Positions 26,959 to 34,797 of a stretch of 64,000 bases of DNA are shown here, piece by piece. Positions within the stretch are counted from its first letter, which is position 1, and each line of letters opens with the position of its first letter. A program made the translations under genes and the position numbers. The DNA is from an uncultured Tenacibaculum sp. (lineage in GTDB: Bacteria; Bacteroidota; Bacteroidia; Flavobacteriales; Flavobacteriaceae): contig NZ_CANNBW010000001.1 in assembly GCF_947502995.1 (NCBI RefSeq), positions 62,001 through 126,000 on the forward strand. Direction: 5' to 3'. The notes under the pieces were generated by a model. That model was not told the origin of the DNA, did not search any database, and saw nothing but the letters and a program-made list of their open reading frames with translations.

Positions 26959-27690
26959 ATGAAGCTCATAAGTTATTTTTTATCCTCAATTTTTGCACTA
27001 GTATTTTTTTTACTACTTATAATTTTTCATCCAATCCAATGGTTAGGATTAAAATTAGGTGGACAAAATGGTCATCAGAAAATAGTAAATATTATGAACT
27101 GGTTTTTAGTAAAATCATTACTAATTTTAGGTGTGCCAGTACGTGTAGAAAACAAGTATAAAATCCCAGAAAATCAAACGATTATTTTCGTGTCGAATCA
27201 TCAAAGTATGTTCGATATTCCTCCAATCATTTGGTATTTCAGAAAACACTGTCCAAAATTCGTTTCAAAAAAAGAATTAGGAAAAGGTATTCCTAGTATT
27301 TCTTTCAATTTAAAGCATGGAGGTGCAGCTTTAATAGATAGAAAAGATAGAAAGCAAGCAATTACAGAAATGATTGAATTTGCTAAAAGAATACATAAAA
27401 ATAACTGGTCAGCAGCTATTTTCCCTGAAGGAACAAGAAGTAGAAACGGAAAACCAAAAAGTTTTGCTTCTAATGGACTTAAAATGCTTGTAAAATACAA
27501 TCCTGATAGTTATGTAGTGCCTTTAACTATAAATAATTCATGGAAAGTATTTAAGTATGGAAAATTTCCTTTAGGAATTGGAAGTCCGATAAAAATTACA
27601 ACACACGAACCAATAAAGATAGACAGTTTACCGTTTGATGACTTATTAGCTAAAGTAGAAGCTGATGTTACAGGTGCTGTTGTAGCTTAA
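26959..27690 (+). CDS. plsC: 1-acyl-sn-glycerol-3-phosphate acyltransferase (first copy)
   Basis: Makes phosphatidic acid from lysophosphatidic acid at the inner membrane. The 243 residues have an N-terminal hydrophobic segment, the catalytic H-x4-D motif (NHQSMFD, about 76-82) and the substrate motif FPEGTRSRNGKPK (about 155-167). Length fits PlsC. It is 13 bases upstream of an acyl-ACP desaturase, so the pair probably forms a membrane-lipid operon. A second homologue is at 46548-47336. Confidence 0.92.
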   Translation: MKLISYFLSSIFALVFFLLLIIFHPIQWLGLKLGGQNGHQKIVNIMNWFLVKSLLILGVPVRVENKYKIPENQTIIFVSNHQSMFDIPPIIWYFRKHCPKFVSKKELGKGIPSISFNLKHGGAALIDRKDRKQAITEMIEFAKRIHKNNWSAAIFPEGTRSRNGKPKSFASNGLKMLVKYNPDSYVVPLTINNSWKVFKYGKFPLGIGSPIKITTHEPIKIDSLPFDDLLAKVEADVTGAVVA

Positions 27691-27703
27691 AACAACTAGA
27701 TTA

Positions 27704-28684
27704 ATGTCGATAAAAAATATAAGAAAAGAAGTGATGAAAACCTTGGAAAGTAAAATCCATGGTTTTGTAGATGATTTTTTAATTCCCGTTGAAAAAATCT
27801 GGCAACCAACAGATTTTTTGCCGAATTCACAAAGTGATAATTTCATAGAAGAGGTCAAAGAGATTAGAGAAATCTCTAAAGAGTTAGATGATGATTTTTG
27901 GGTGGTTTTAGTAGGAGATACTATTACTGAAGAAGCTTTACCTACTTACGAATCTTGGTTAATGGATTTAGATGGAGTAACTCAAGATCCAGATAATGGT
28001 TGGGCTAAATGGGTGAGAGCTTGGACTGCAGAAGAAAATCGTCACGGAGATGTTTTAAATAAATACTTATACCTTTCTGGAAGAGTTAATATGCGTGAAG
28101 TAGAAATTTCTACTCAGCATTTAATTGCAGATGGTTTCGATATTGGTACTTCTACAGATCCATATAAGAATTTCGTATATACAAGTTTTCAAGAATTAGC
28201 AACTTATGTGTCACACAATAATGTAGCTAAAATTGCTCGTAAGAAAGGTCATAAATTATTGGCTAGAATGTCTAAGATTATTGCGGGTGACGAAATGAGA
28301 CATCATAAAGCTTATACAGCATTTGTAAAAGAGATTTTTGCCATAGATCCTAGTGAAATGATGTTAGCTTTTGAAAAAATGATGAGACATAAAATTGTGA
28401 TGCCAGCAATGCACTTACGCGAATCTTTTAATGAAAAAGGAACTCTTTTTGATGATTTTTCAACTGTAGCACAACGTATAGGAGTTTACACAGGTTTCGA
28501 TTATGTAGATATTCTTAGAAAATTAAATGCAACTTGGGAGATTGATAAAATTACAGGCTTAACTGCAGAAGCTGAGAAGGCAAGAGATTATTTAATGAAG
28601 TTGCCAGACAGAATGTACCGTATTACAGAAAGAATTGTAATTCCGGAAACAGATTTTAAATTTAAATGGATGATACCAGCATAA
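27704..28684 (+). CDS. Acyl-ACP desaturase
   Basis: Soluble diiron enzyme introducing a double bond in acyl-ACP, needing ferredoxin. The 326 residues contain both diiron helices with EENRHG (about 114-119) and DEMRHH (about 199-204), plus an upstream Glu (TITEEALPTYE). Length matches plant and bacterial stearoyl-ACP desaturases. An internal ATG at 27734 is an alternative start. Following the acyltransferase, it would provide unsaturated chains for phospholipids; the [2Fe-2S] ferredoxin at 8562 is a candidate donor (inference). Confidence 0.92.
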   Translation: MSIKNIRKEVMKTLESKIHGFVDDFLIPVEKIWQPTDFLPNSQSDNFIEEVKEIREISKELDDDFWVVLVGDTITEEALPTYESWLMDLDGVTQDPDNGWAKWVRAWTAEENRHGDVLNKYLYLSGRVNMREVEISTQHLIADGFDIGTSTDPYKNFVYTSFQELATYVSHNNVAKIARKKGHKLLARMSKIIAGDEMRHHKAYTAFVKEIFAIDPSEMMLAFEKMMRHKIVMPAMHLRESFNEKGTLFDDFSTVAQRIGVYTGFDYVDILRKLNATWEIDKITGLTAEAEKARDYLMKLPDRMYRITERIVIPETDFKFKWMIPA

Positions 28685-28687
28685 ATG

Positions 28688-28716
28688 AAAAAGCAACCAA
28701 TTTGGTTGCTTTTTTT
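28688..28716. terminator. Bidirectional terminator between convergent genes
   Basis: Perfect 12-bp stem (AAAAAGCAACCA / TGGTTGCTTTTT) with A and T tracts on either side, between the desaturase and the minus-strand DUF4377 gene. Confidence 0.88.
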
Positions 28717-28730
28717 ATTGTTAAAATGGA

Positions 28731-29270
28731 TTAATTTAAACTAATCAATTGTAAATTATTTTCATCGATATGTTTAAAAGTTCCAGATACATTATTTTCA
28801 GTTTGTAGTTTGTTTTCTAATTCCTGACATAAATTTTCACAGTTAATTGTAATTGCATCTAGAATTAAAAAGTTAGAAGAAGAAGTATTTACAAAATTAT
28901 CTCCCTCAAGTTTTAATGTTAATTCAAAAGAAACATCTTCACTTACTTTCTCTTTAGAAAGTATTTTTTGTAATGAATATTTAAAAGAACTAGCGTCTTG
29001 AGGAGGATTTCGAATTGTTTCTTTTTTTACAGACAATGCATAAATAAAACCTGGTTCATAAGTGAATCCTTCAATAGAGGAATAGAAATTATGCCAAGTA
29101 TCAGTATTTAAAATAGCTCCTTCTTGAATTAAAAGTGTAAACTGAGGAGATAAACCTACAGCGGTGTTTTTGTAATGATTTACGCGAATATCAACAATTT
29201 CACTTTGATTTTCTTCTTCACAAGAAATCAATATTCCAATAAAAGTTAATAAGAGAATTAGTTTTTTCAT
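28731..29270 (-). CDS. DUF4377 lipoprotein
   Basis: A 179-residue lipoprotein; signal MKKLILLLTFIGILISC places the acylated Cys at 17. The core WHNFYSSIEGFTYEPGFIYAL followed by a V-K-K strand matches the DUF4377 domain of Bacteroidota, which is often fused to HslJ/META-type proteins; here it stands alone. Two Cys near the C-terminus (INCENLC) could form a disulfide. It is the last of a minus-strand series starting at 31642. Function unknown. Confidence 0.8.
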   Translation of the reverse strand: MKKLILLLTFIGILISCEEENQSEIVDIRVNHYKNTAVGLSPQFTLLIQEGAILNTDTWHNFYSSIEGFTYEPGFIYALSVKKETIRNPPQDASSFKYSLQKILSKEKVSEDVSFELTLKLEGDNFVNTSSSNFLILDAITINCENLCQELENKLQTENNVSGTFKHIDENNLQLISLN

Positions 29271-29352
29271 TTCAAAATCTTTTTAATTTATACTAGTTAG
29301 ATAAAGAATACTCGATTTGGTTGCTTTAGAATATAACTTAATTTTAAATTAA

Positions 29353-30186
29353 TTATTTCGAAAGCTCATCTAATCTTTCTTTTTCCCTTTGTGTAAGATT
29401 CTGATAACCTTTTTGATTTATTTTATCTAGAATAGAATCGATTTCTTCTTGTTTTGCAACCTTTATCTCATTGAATTTATCATCTATAGTAACGTTTTTA
29501 GGTGCGCTTTTAAACGGATCATTCAATAAAAGAATATGGGGTTTAATAATAAGTAAAAACAAGAATATAGAAGTTGGAATTAATGCTAGCGCGATAGTTA
29601 AAAAATTAGTATTAATAACTTCTGGTTTAATAGCAATAACGGTTAATAAACCTATGATTGCACCACCTAAATGAGCTTCGTGCCCAACATTATCTTTTTT
29701 ACTTGTAATTCCGTAAATAGAATATAAAACGTATCCTATAGCATATAACCAAGCAGGAAATTCAAAAGGAAGAATGATAAAACCGATTTCCATACCAGGA
29801 GATAGTCCAATAGCAGCAAAAACGATTCCACTAACAGCTCCAGAAGCACCAACAGCTCTATAATCGGAATGATTTTTATGAATGTATAAAGCAAACAGAT
29901 TTCCACCGATTAAACTGATGAGATAAATTAGGAAGAAAAGAAATGCACCAATAGAGTCCTCTAAATTAGATCCGAAAAGATATAAGGTAATCATATTAAA
30001 GGCAAAGTGTTTCCAATCTACATGAAGAAAACCTGATGAGATTAGTCGGATATATTCTTTGTTGTTGAATACTTTATTAATATGAAATAAGAATTTGTCT
30101 TGAAAAGTAAATTCCTTTAAACCTTTGTTAGTAATAAAAGCTGTTACACCGATAAGAAGTAAAGTGAACAGTTGTACCTTTTCCAT
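29353..30186 (-). CDS. Rhomboid family intramembrane serine protease
   Basis: A 277-residue polytopic protein with six or more membrane helices. The catalytic pair is visible: Ser in GASGAVSGIVFAA (GxSG, about 114-126) and His in HEAHLGGAIIGLL (about 168-180). The first-loop WKHFAFNMITLYLFG segment is also characteristic. The C-terminus is a soluble acidic/basic helix (to LDELSK). Rhomboids cleave transmembrane substrates; the substrate here is unknown. It lies 82 bases upstream of the DUF4377 gene on the same strand. Confidence 0.9.
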   Translation of the reverse strand: MEKVQLFTLLLIGVTAFITNKGLKEFTFQDKFLFHINKVFNNKEYIRLISSGFLHVDWKHFAFNMITLYLFGSNLEDSIGAFLFFLIYLISLIGGNLFALYIHKNHSDYRAVGASGAVSGIVFAAIGLSPGMEIGFIILPFEFPAWLYAIGYVLYSIYGITSKKDNVGHEAHLGGAIIGLLTVIAIKPEVINTNFLTIALALIPTSIFLFLLIIKPHILLLNDPFKSAPKNVTIDDKFNEIKVAKQEEIDSILDKINQKGYQNLTQREKERLDELSK

Positions 30187-30244
30187 ATAAATATTGAATG
30201 TTTTTTTTAGCTCGTTAGTAAAAATAGGAATAAAAATGATTCAT

Positions 30245-30865
30245 TTAAAGTTGAAAAGAAATTCCAGATTCAATACCAAAACTATTATGTCCTTTATTAG
30301 GAGAAGCAAAATTTAAATTAGAATTGTGTCGCAAAGTCAATCGAAAATCAAATAGTATTCTTTTTTGTTTCCATGAAAATCCTAAACCTAGGATATCTGA
30401 AAAAGCAAATCCTCTTCTTAAACGTTCTGTATCTTCATTAGAAATCATTGGGCCCACACTACCAAGTAAATAAGAACTGAAATTTGAAAATACATTATAG
30501 CGAACTAAAATTCCGATGTTTAAAGCATATTCTTCAAAAGCTCTCCTTTTGGTAAATTTTTCTCGTAACTCTAAATAGTTTTCAGTTGTTGGTAAAACAA
30601 ATTGCTCGTTTAATAATTGATGATTGGCAAAGTATACACTAGGTTCTATTAAAAGCTCAAAATTGAAATTATCTTTAAGTGTTAACGGATAATTGATTTG
30701 AACTTTTAAATACTGATTGTCATAATCGTAATCAGGATCATTTAACGGAAAGCTATTCTGTGTTGCTCTTCCGTAATTTAAACCCAAGTAAATTTTACGC
30801 TCTTGAGAAAAAAGTGTTATAATCGTTAGATTGAATAAAAAAAACAAGAAAATAGATTTTTTCAT
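30245..30865 (-). CDS. PagL-like acyloxyacyl hydrolase / lipid A deacylase
   Basis: A 206-residue outer-membrane protein: signal peptide to about residue 20, then beta-strands forming an 8-strand barrel, ending in the aromatic/hydrophobic ISFQL. Near the C-terminus the segment LRHNSNLNFASPNKGHNS followed by GIESG fits the PagL His-x-Ser catalytic pair and downstream Glu. Such enzymes remove an acyl chain from lipid A. The match is by motif and topology only; a generic barrel protein is the alternative. It is directly downstream of the nitrilase gene with no gap. Confidence 0.62.
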   Translation of the reverse strand: MKKSIFLFFLFNLTIITLFSQERKIYLGLNYGRATQNSFPLNDPDYDYDNQYLKVQINYPLTLKDNFNFELLIEPSVYFANHQLLNEQFVLPTTENYLELREKFTKRRAFEEYALNIGILVRYNVFSNFSSYLLGSVGPMISNEDTERLRRGFAFSDILGLGFSWKQKRILFDFRLTLRHNSNLNFASPNKGHNSFGIESGISFQL

Positions 30866-31642
30866 TTATAGCAAACTAAATTTATCTCGATCTTTTAAAA
30901 AACCAAGTTTTTCTCGAACAGTATCCTGTTCATTTTTTTGAAGTTTCAATGTAATTGTACTTTCTAGTTCGTTATTTTCTTCAGACAAACAATTCCCTAA
31001 GCAATCGTAAACAGCAGAATGACCAACATATTCATAATCATTGCCATCTAATCCAATTCTGTTTACACCAATGGTAAAACTCATGTTTTCTATCGCTCTA
31101 GCTTTTAATAAAGCATCCCAAGCGTTAATTCGTTTTTTAGGCCAACTTGCGGTATATAAAAGTAAATCATAATCTTCTACGTTTCTAGACCAAACAGGAA
31201 AACGTAAATCGTAACAAATAAGCGGACAAATTTTCCATCCTTTGTATTCCACAATTAACTTTTGAGTTCCAGAAGTATATGTTTCGTGTTCTTTAGCTAA
31301 AGTAAACGTATGTTTTTTATCGTAATATTGAATTTCACCTGATGGAAAAACAAACAACAAACGATTAAAAAATGCATCATTTTCTTCAATAATAATACTT
31401 CCAAGTATAGCAGCATTTTTTGCTACGGCTGTTTTTTGCATCCATTGTACAGAAATACCATCCATTTTTTCAGCCAAATTACTAGCATTCATAGAAAAAC
31501 CGGTAGTAAACATTTCTGGTAATACGATAAGATCTACAGTATCAGAAATATGATTTATTTTCTTTGTGAAGTTTTCTAAATTTTTAGTCGGATTTTCCCA
31601 AACTAAATCAGATTGTAATGCAGCAACAGAAAGTGTATTCAT
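30866..31642 (-). CDS. Nitrilase-superfamily amidohydrolase, omega-amidase type
   Basis: A 258-residue cytoplasmic hydrolase with the Glu-Lys-Cys triad: Glu in VLPEMFTTGFS (about 42), Lys in YYDKKHTF (about 110) and Cys in CPLICYDLRFPVW (about 145). The sequence resembles YafV/Nit2 omega-amidases that hydrolyse 2-oxoglutaramate or 2-oxosuccinamate, products of glutamine or asparagine transamination in methionine salvage. Length fits. It heads a minus-strand unit and is divergent from the AddB-like gene, with a -7 element on each side. Confidence 0.88.
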   Translation of the reverse strand: MNTLSVAALQSDLVWENPTKNLENFTKKINHISDTVDLIVLPEMFTTGFSMNASNLAEKMDGISVQWMQKTAVAKNAAILGSIIIEENDAFFNRLLFVFPSGEIQYYDKKHTFTLAKEHETYTSGTQKLIVEYKGWKICPLICYDLRFPVWSRNVEDYDLLLYTASWPKKRINAWDALLKARAIENMSFTIGVNRIGLDGNDYEYVGHSAVYDCLGNCLSEENNELESTITLKLQKNEQDTVREKLGFLKDRDKFSLL

Positions 31643-31659
31643 TTGTATTTAGTTGAAAT

Positions 31660-31667
31660 CAAAAATA
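31660..31667 (-). promoter_or_regulatory. Bacteroidota -7 element, minus strand (TAttTTTG)
   Basis: Reverse complement reads TATTTTTG, 17 bases before the nitrilase ATG at 31642. It likely starts the nitrilase-PagL transcript. Confidence 0.45.
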
Positions 31668-31742
31668 ACATAATTATTGTACTTTAGAAATATATCAAGT
31701 TACCATGTTATTTCTGTATTCTTAAGAATAACATTATTGACT

Positions 31743-31750
31743 TAACTTTG
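31743..31750 (+). promoter_or_regulatory. Bacteroidota -7 element (TAacTTTG)
   Basis: Exact TAnnTTTG match 37 bases before the ATG of the AddB-like nuclease gene. Confidence 0.5.
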
Positions 31751-31787
31751 TATTCTCAATTTAAAAATTCAAACAGAAATAAAATAA

Positions 31788-34538
31788 ATGCAAACATTTA
31801 TTCAGGAAACAATTCAAGACATCTTAAAAACGACGCAATCTTTTCAAGATGTAACTTTTGTATTGCCATCGAATCGTGCTGGAGTTTTTGTAAAACAAGC
31901 ACTAAAAGATGCGCAAGTAAAAGGTTTTTTTCCTGAAATATTGAATATTGAAGAGTTTACAGAAGAAGTGTCTGGAATTCGTAAAGTAGATTCAATACAA
32001 TTACTGTTTTATTTCTATCAGATTTACAAGAAAGTTGAAGAGAAACCAGATACGTTTGATGTTTTTGCTTCTTGGGCATTTACAGTGTTACAAGACTTTA
32101 ATGAGATCGATCAGCATTTAGTAAATACGAAAGAAGTGTTCGTTTACATTCGAGATGTAGAACGTTTAAAAAAATGGTCGGTAAAAGGTACTTTTCAAGA
32201 AACTGAATTAATAAAAGATCACTTTGCATTTACTGAAAAACTAAACGAATATTATAATTTTTTCTATGAATATCTGATTGAAAATAAAATCGGATATCAA
32301 GGATGTTTGTACAGAGAAGCAACTGAAAAACTAGAAGGATTTTTACAACAATCTGGAGATAGAAAGTTCTTTTTTATTGGATTTAATGCTTTAAACAAAG
32401 CAGAAGAATTCATGATAAAACAAATGTTGTTGGAAGGAAATACTGAAGTGTATTGGGATATTGATGAAACGTTTTTGTATTCGAATCATCAAGCAGGTGC
32501 ATTTATCAGAAAATATAAAACCAGGTGGAAATATTATCAAACAAATGAAATAAAAACGATCGGAAATTGGTTTTCGCAACCTAAGAATATCGAATTAATC
32601 GGAGCTTCTAAAAATGTAACGCAAATGAAGTATGCAGGAGAATTATTATCGCAATTCTCTAGTCATGAAAATACAGCTTTAGTTTTAGCCGAAGAATCAC
32701 AATTGCCAATCACCTTAAATTCGTTACCACAGAATGTAAATTCAGTGAATATTACGATGGGATATCCGTTAAAAGATATGCCTTCAACAAGTTTGTTTTT
32801 GTCGTTGTTTCAACTGTTCATTACACAAGAAAGACTTCAGAAAAAAGATGCGCAACAATTTTATTACAAAGAAGTAGTAAAGTTATTAAAAGAACCTTTT
32901 GTTTATAAAATATTAACTACAGAAACCGAAGTTGTTTCCGAGCAAATTATAGGTGCAATTTTTACTGAAAACCGAACTTTTGTTTCTAAAACTTACATCG
33001 AAAGTTTTCTTAAAAATATAGACGAAACAAAACGAGATTTGATTTCCGATTTATTTTCAGAGTTTAAAACAGTAGATGCTTTTTTACAAAGAATTGTTCG
33101 ATTTATAGATCATTTAAAAGATAAAGTAGAAGGATTAGAAAAAGAGTTTTTATTTCGTTACTATACAGCTTTTAATCAGTTACAAAATTTACAATTAGAG
33201 TTTGGTTATTTTTCCGATTTAAAAGTTTTATATCAGTTTTTTAAACAGCTTATTTCTTCTGAAAGTTTATCTTTCCAAGGGGAACCGTTACAAGGATTGC
33301 AGCTAATGGGGATGTTAGAAACACGTTTGTTAGATTTTAAAAATGTAATTATTACTTCGGTAAATGAAGGCGTTTTTCCAGCGTCTAGTAAACAAACGTC
33401 ATTTATTCCTTTTGATGCAAAAGTGCATTACGGTTTGCCTAGTTATAAAGAAAAAGATGCAATTTTTTCGTATCACTTTTTCAGATTGATTCAAAGAGCA
33501 GAGAATATTTATTTGATTTATAATACAGAAAGTGATTCGTATGGAGGAGGAGAGAAGAGTCGTTTTTTAACACAATTAGAGTTATTAAAAGATAATGTAA
33601 AGCACACATTTATAAGTCCGAAAGTAACACAGCAAACCACAGAACAATTAGAAGTTCATAAAAATGAAGCGATTCTTGAACGATTAAAAGAATTGGCAAC
33701 TAAAGGAATTTCTCCTTCTGCTTTAACCAATTATTTGTATAATCCGGTTGCTTTTTATCAGCAAAAAGTTTTAAAAATCAGAGAGTTTGACGATATCGAA
33801 GAAGAAGTTGCATTTAATACTTTAGGAACTGTTGTTCACGAAACGTTACGTGTTTTATACGAACCTTTTGTTGGAAAGTTTATCGTGAAGAATGATGTGT
33901 CTGTGATGAAGAATAAAGTTTCTGAATTGGTAGAACATTTCTTCGCAGAGTATTTTAAAAACGGAGATATTACTACAGGTAAAAACAGATTGATTTTTGA
34001 AGTTGCTGTTCGTTTTGTGCAAAACTTTTTAGATCAAGAAATCACATTACTTTCTGATACAAATAATGCCTTAAAAATTGTTGAAGTAGAAAAAGATTAT
34101 GAAGCGTTTTTTAATGTAGACGGAATCGACTATCCGATTAAAATACACGGACAAGTAGATCGTGTAGATCAACTCAATGGAGTAACTCGTATTATTGATT
34201 ATAAAACCGGTGTTGTAAATGCTTCAGATTTAAAAATTTCTGATATAACAGGTGTTATAGATTTTAAATATAGCAAAGCCATTCAAGTATTGTTGTATGC
34301 GTTTATGTATACGCAAAATAATCCTACAGCTGAACTTCAAATAGAAGCTGGAATCATTTCTTTTAAAAGATTGAAATCTGGATTTATGAAGTTAAATTTC
34401 TCTGAAAAGTATCGTGGACAAGACAACAATGTCTCCTTAGATAGAATTGATTCGTTTATCGATCAAATTAAAAAGTTAATTCAAGAGATTTACAATCCAG
34501 AAATATCATTTTTAGAACCTTCTGAACTTCCTTTTTAA
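31788..34538 (+). CDS. AddB-like PD-(D/E)XK nuclease
   Basis: A 916-residue protein with an inactivated helicase-like N-terminal part (TFVLPSNRAGVFVKQAL at the degenerate Walker A site) and a C-terminal RecB-type nuclease. The nuclease core shows HETLRVLYEPF, then GQVDRVDQ...IIDYKTG (catalytic Asp and Lys) and QVLLYAFMYTQ. The Cys cluster that holds the Fe-S site in Bacillus AddB is not seen; the matching N-terminal edge reads LTNYLYNPVAFYQQ. It probably works with an AddA helicase encoded elsewhere in double-strand break repair. Confidence 0.85.
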   Translation: MQTFIQETIQDILKTTQSFQDVTFVLPSNRAGVFVKQALKDAQVKGFFPEILNIEEFTEEVSGIRKVDSIQLLFYFYQIYKKVEEKPDTFDVFASWAFTVLQDFNEIDQHLVNTKEVFVYIRDVERLKKWSVKGTFQETELIKDHFAFTEKLNEYYNFFYEYLIENKIGYQGCLYREATEKLEGFLQQSGDRKFFFIGFNALNKAEEFMIKQMLLEGNTEVYWDIDETFLYSNHQAGAFIRKYKTRWKYYQTNEIKTIGNWFSQPKNIELIGASKNVTQMKYAGELLSQFSSHENTALVLAEESQLPITLNSLPQNVNSVNITMGYPLKDMPSTSLFLSLFQLFITQERLQKKDAQQFYYKEVVKLLKEPFVYKILTTETEVVSEQIIGAIFTENRTFVSKTYIESFLKNIDETKRDLISDLFSEFKTVDAFLQRIVRFIDHLKDKVEGLEKEFLFRYYTAFNQLQNLQLEFGYFSDLKVLYQFFKQLISSESLSFQGEPLQGLQLMGMLETRLLDFKNVIITSVNEGVFPASSKQTSFIPFDAKVHYGLPSYKEKDAIFSYHFFRLIQRAENIYLIYNTESDSYGGGEKSRFLTQLELLKDNVKHTFISPKVTQQTTEQLEVHKNEAILERLKELATKGISPSALTNYLYNPVAFYQQKVLKIREFDDIEEEVAFNTLGTVVHETLRVLYEPFVGKFIVKNDVSVMKNKVSELVEHFFAEYFKNGDITTGKNRLIFEVAVRFVQNFLDQEITLLSDTNNALKIVEVEKDYEAFFNVDGIDYPIKIHGQVDRVDQLNGVTRIIDYKTGVVNASDLKISDITGVIDFKYSKAIQVLLYAFMYTQNNPTAELQIEAGIISFKRLKSGFMKLNFSEKYRGQDNNVSLDRIDSFIDQIKKLIQEIYNPEISFLEPSELPF

Positions 34539-34637
34539 GTGCGTAACAATTTTTTAACGTAAACATTTAAGTGCTCTTTTTACGAAAAATTAATTTCAAA
34601 ATTTGTTAAAAAAAACGGGCAAAAAACTGATAGTCAA

Positions 34638-34667
34638 AACGAAAATAAAACAGGATCAATTTTCGTT
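34638..34667. promoter_or_regulatory. Inverted repeat upstream of the LRR gene
   Basis: Perfect 9-bp arms (AACGAAAAT / ATTTTCGTT) with a 12-base spacer, 130 bases before the ATG. No T run follows, so it is more likely an operator or leader structure than a terminator. The rest of this 259-base gap shows no gene. Confidence 0.35.
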
Positions 34668-34797
34668 ATAAACCTAGGGTTTTTGTAGGATTTATGTGAA
34701 TTTAAAGAAGCCAAATTTCTTATGTTTTTTTTAAGATTTTCTTAAGACTTTCTAAGCTACTTTTAGTCTCAGAAAAACAGAAAACAGAAACAGAAAG

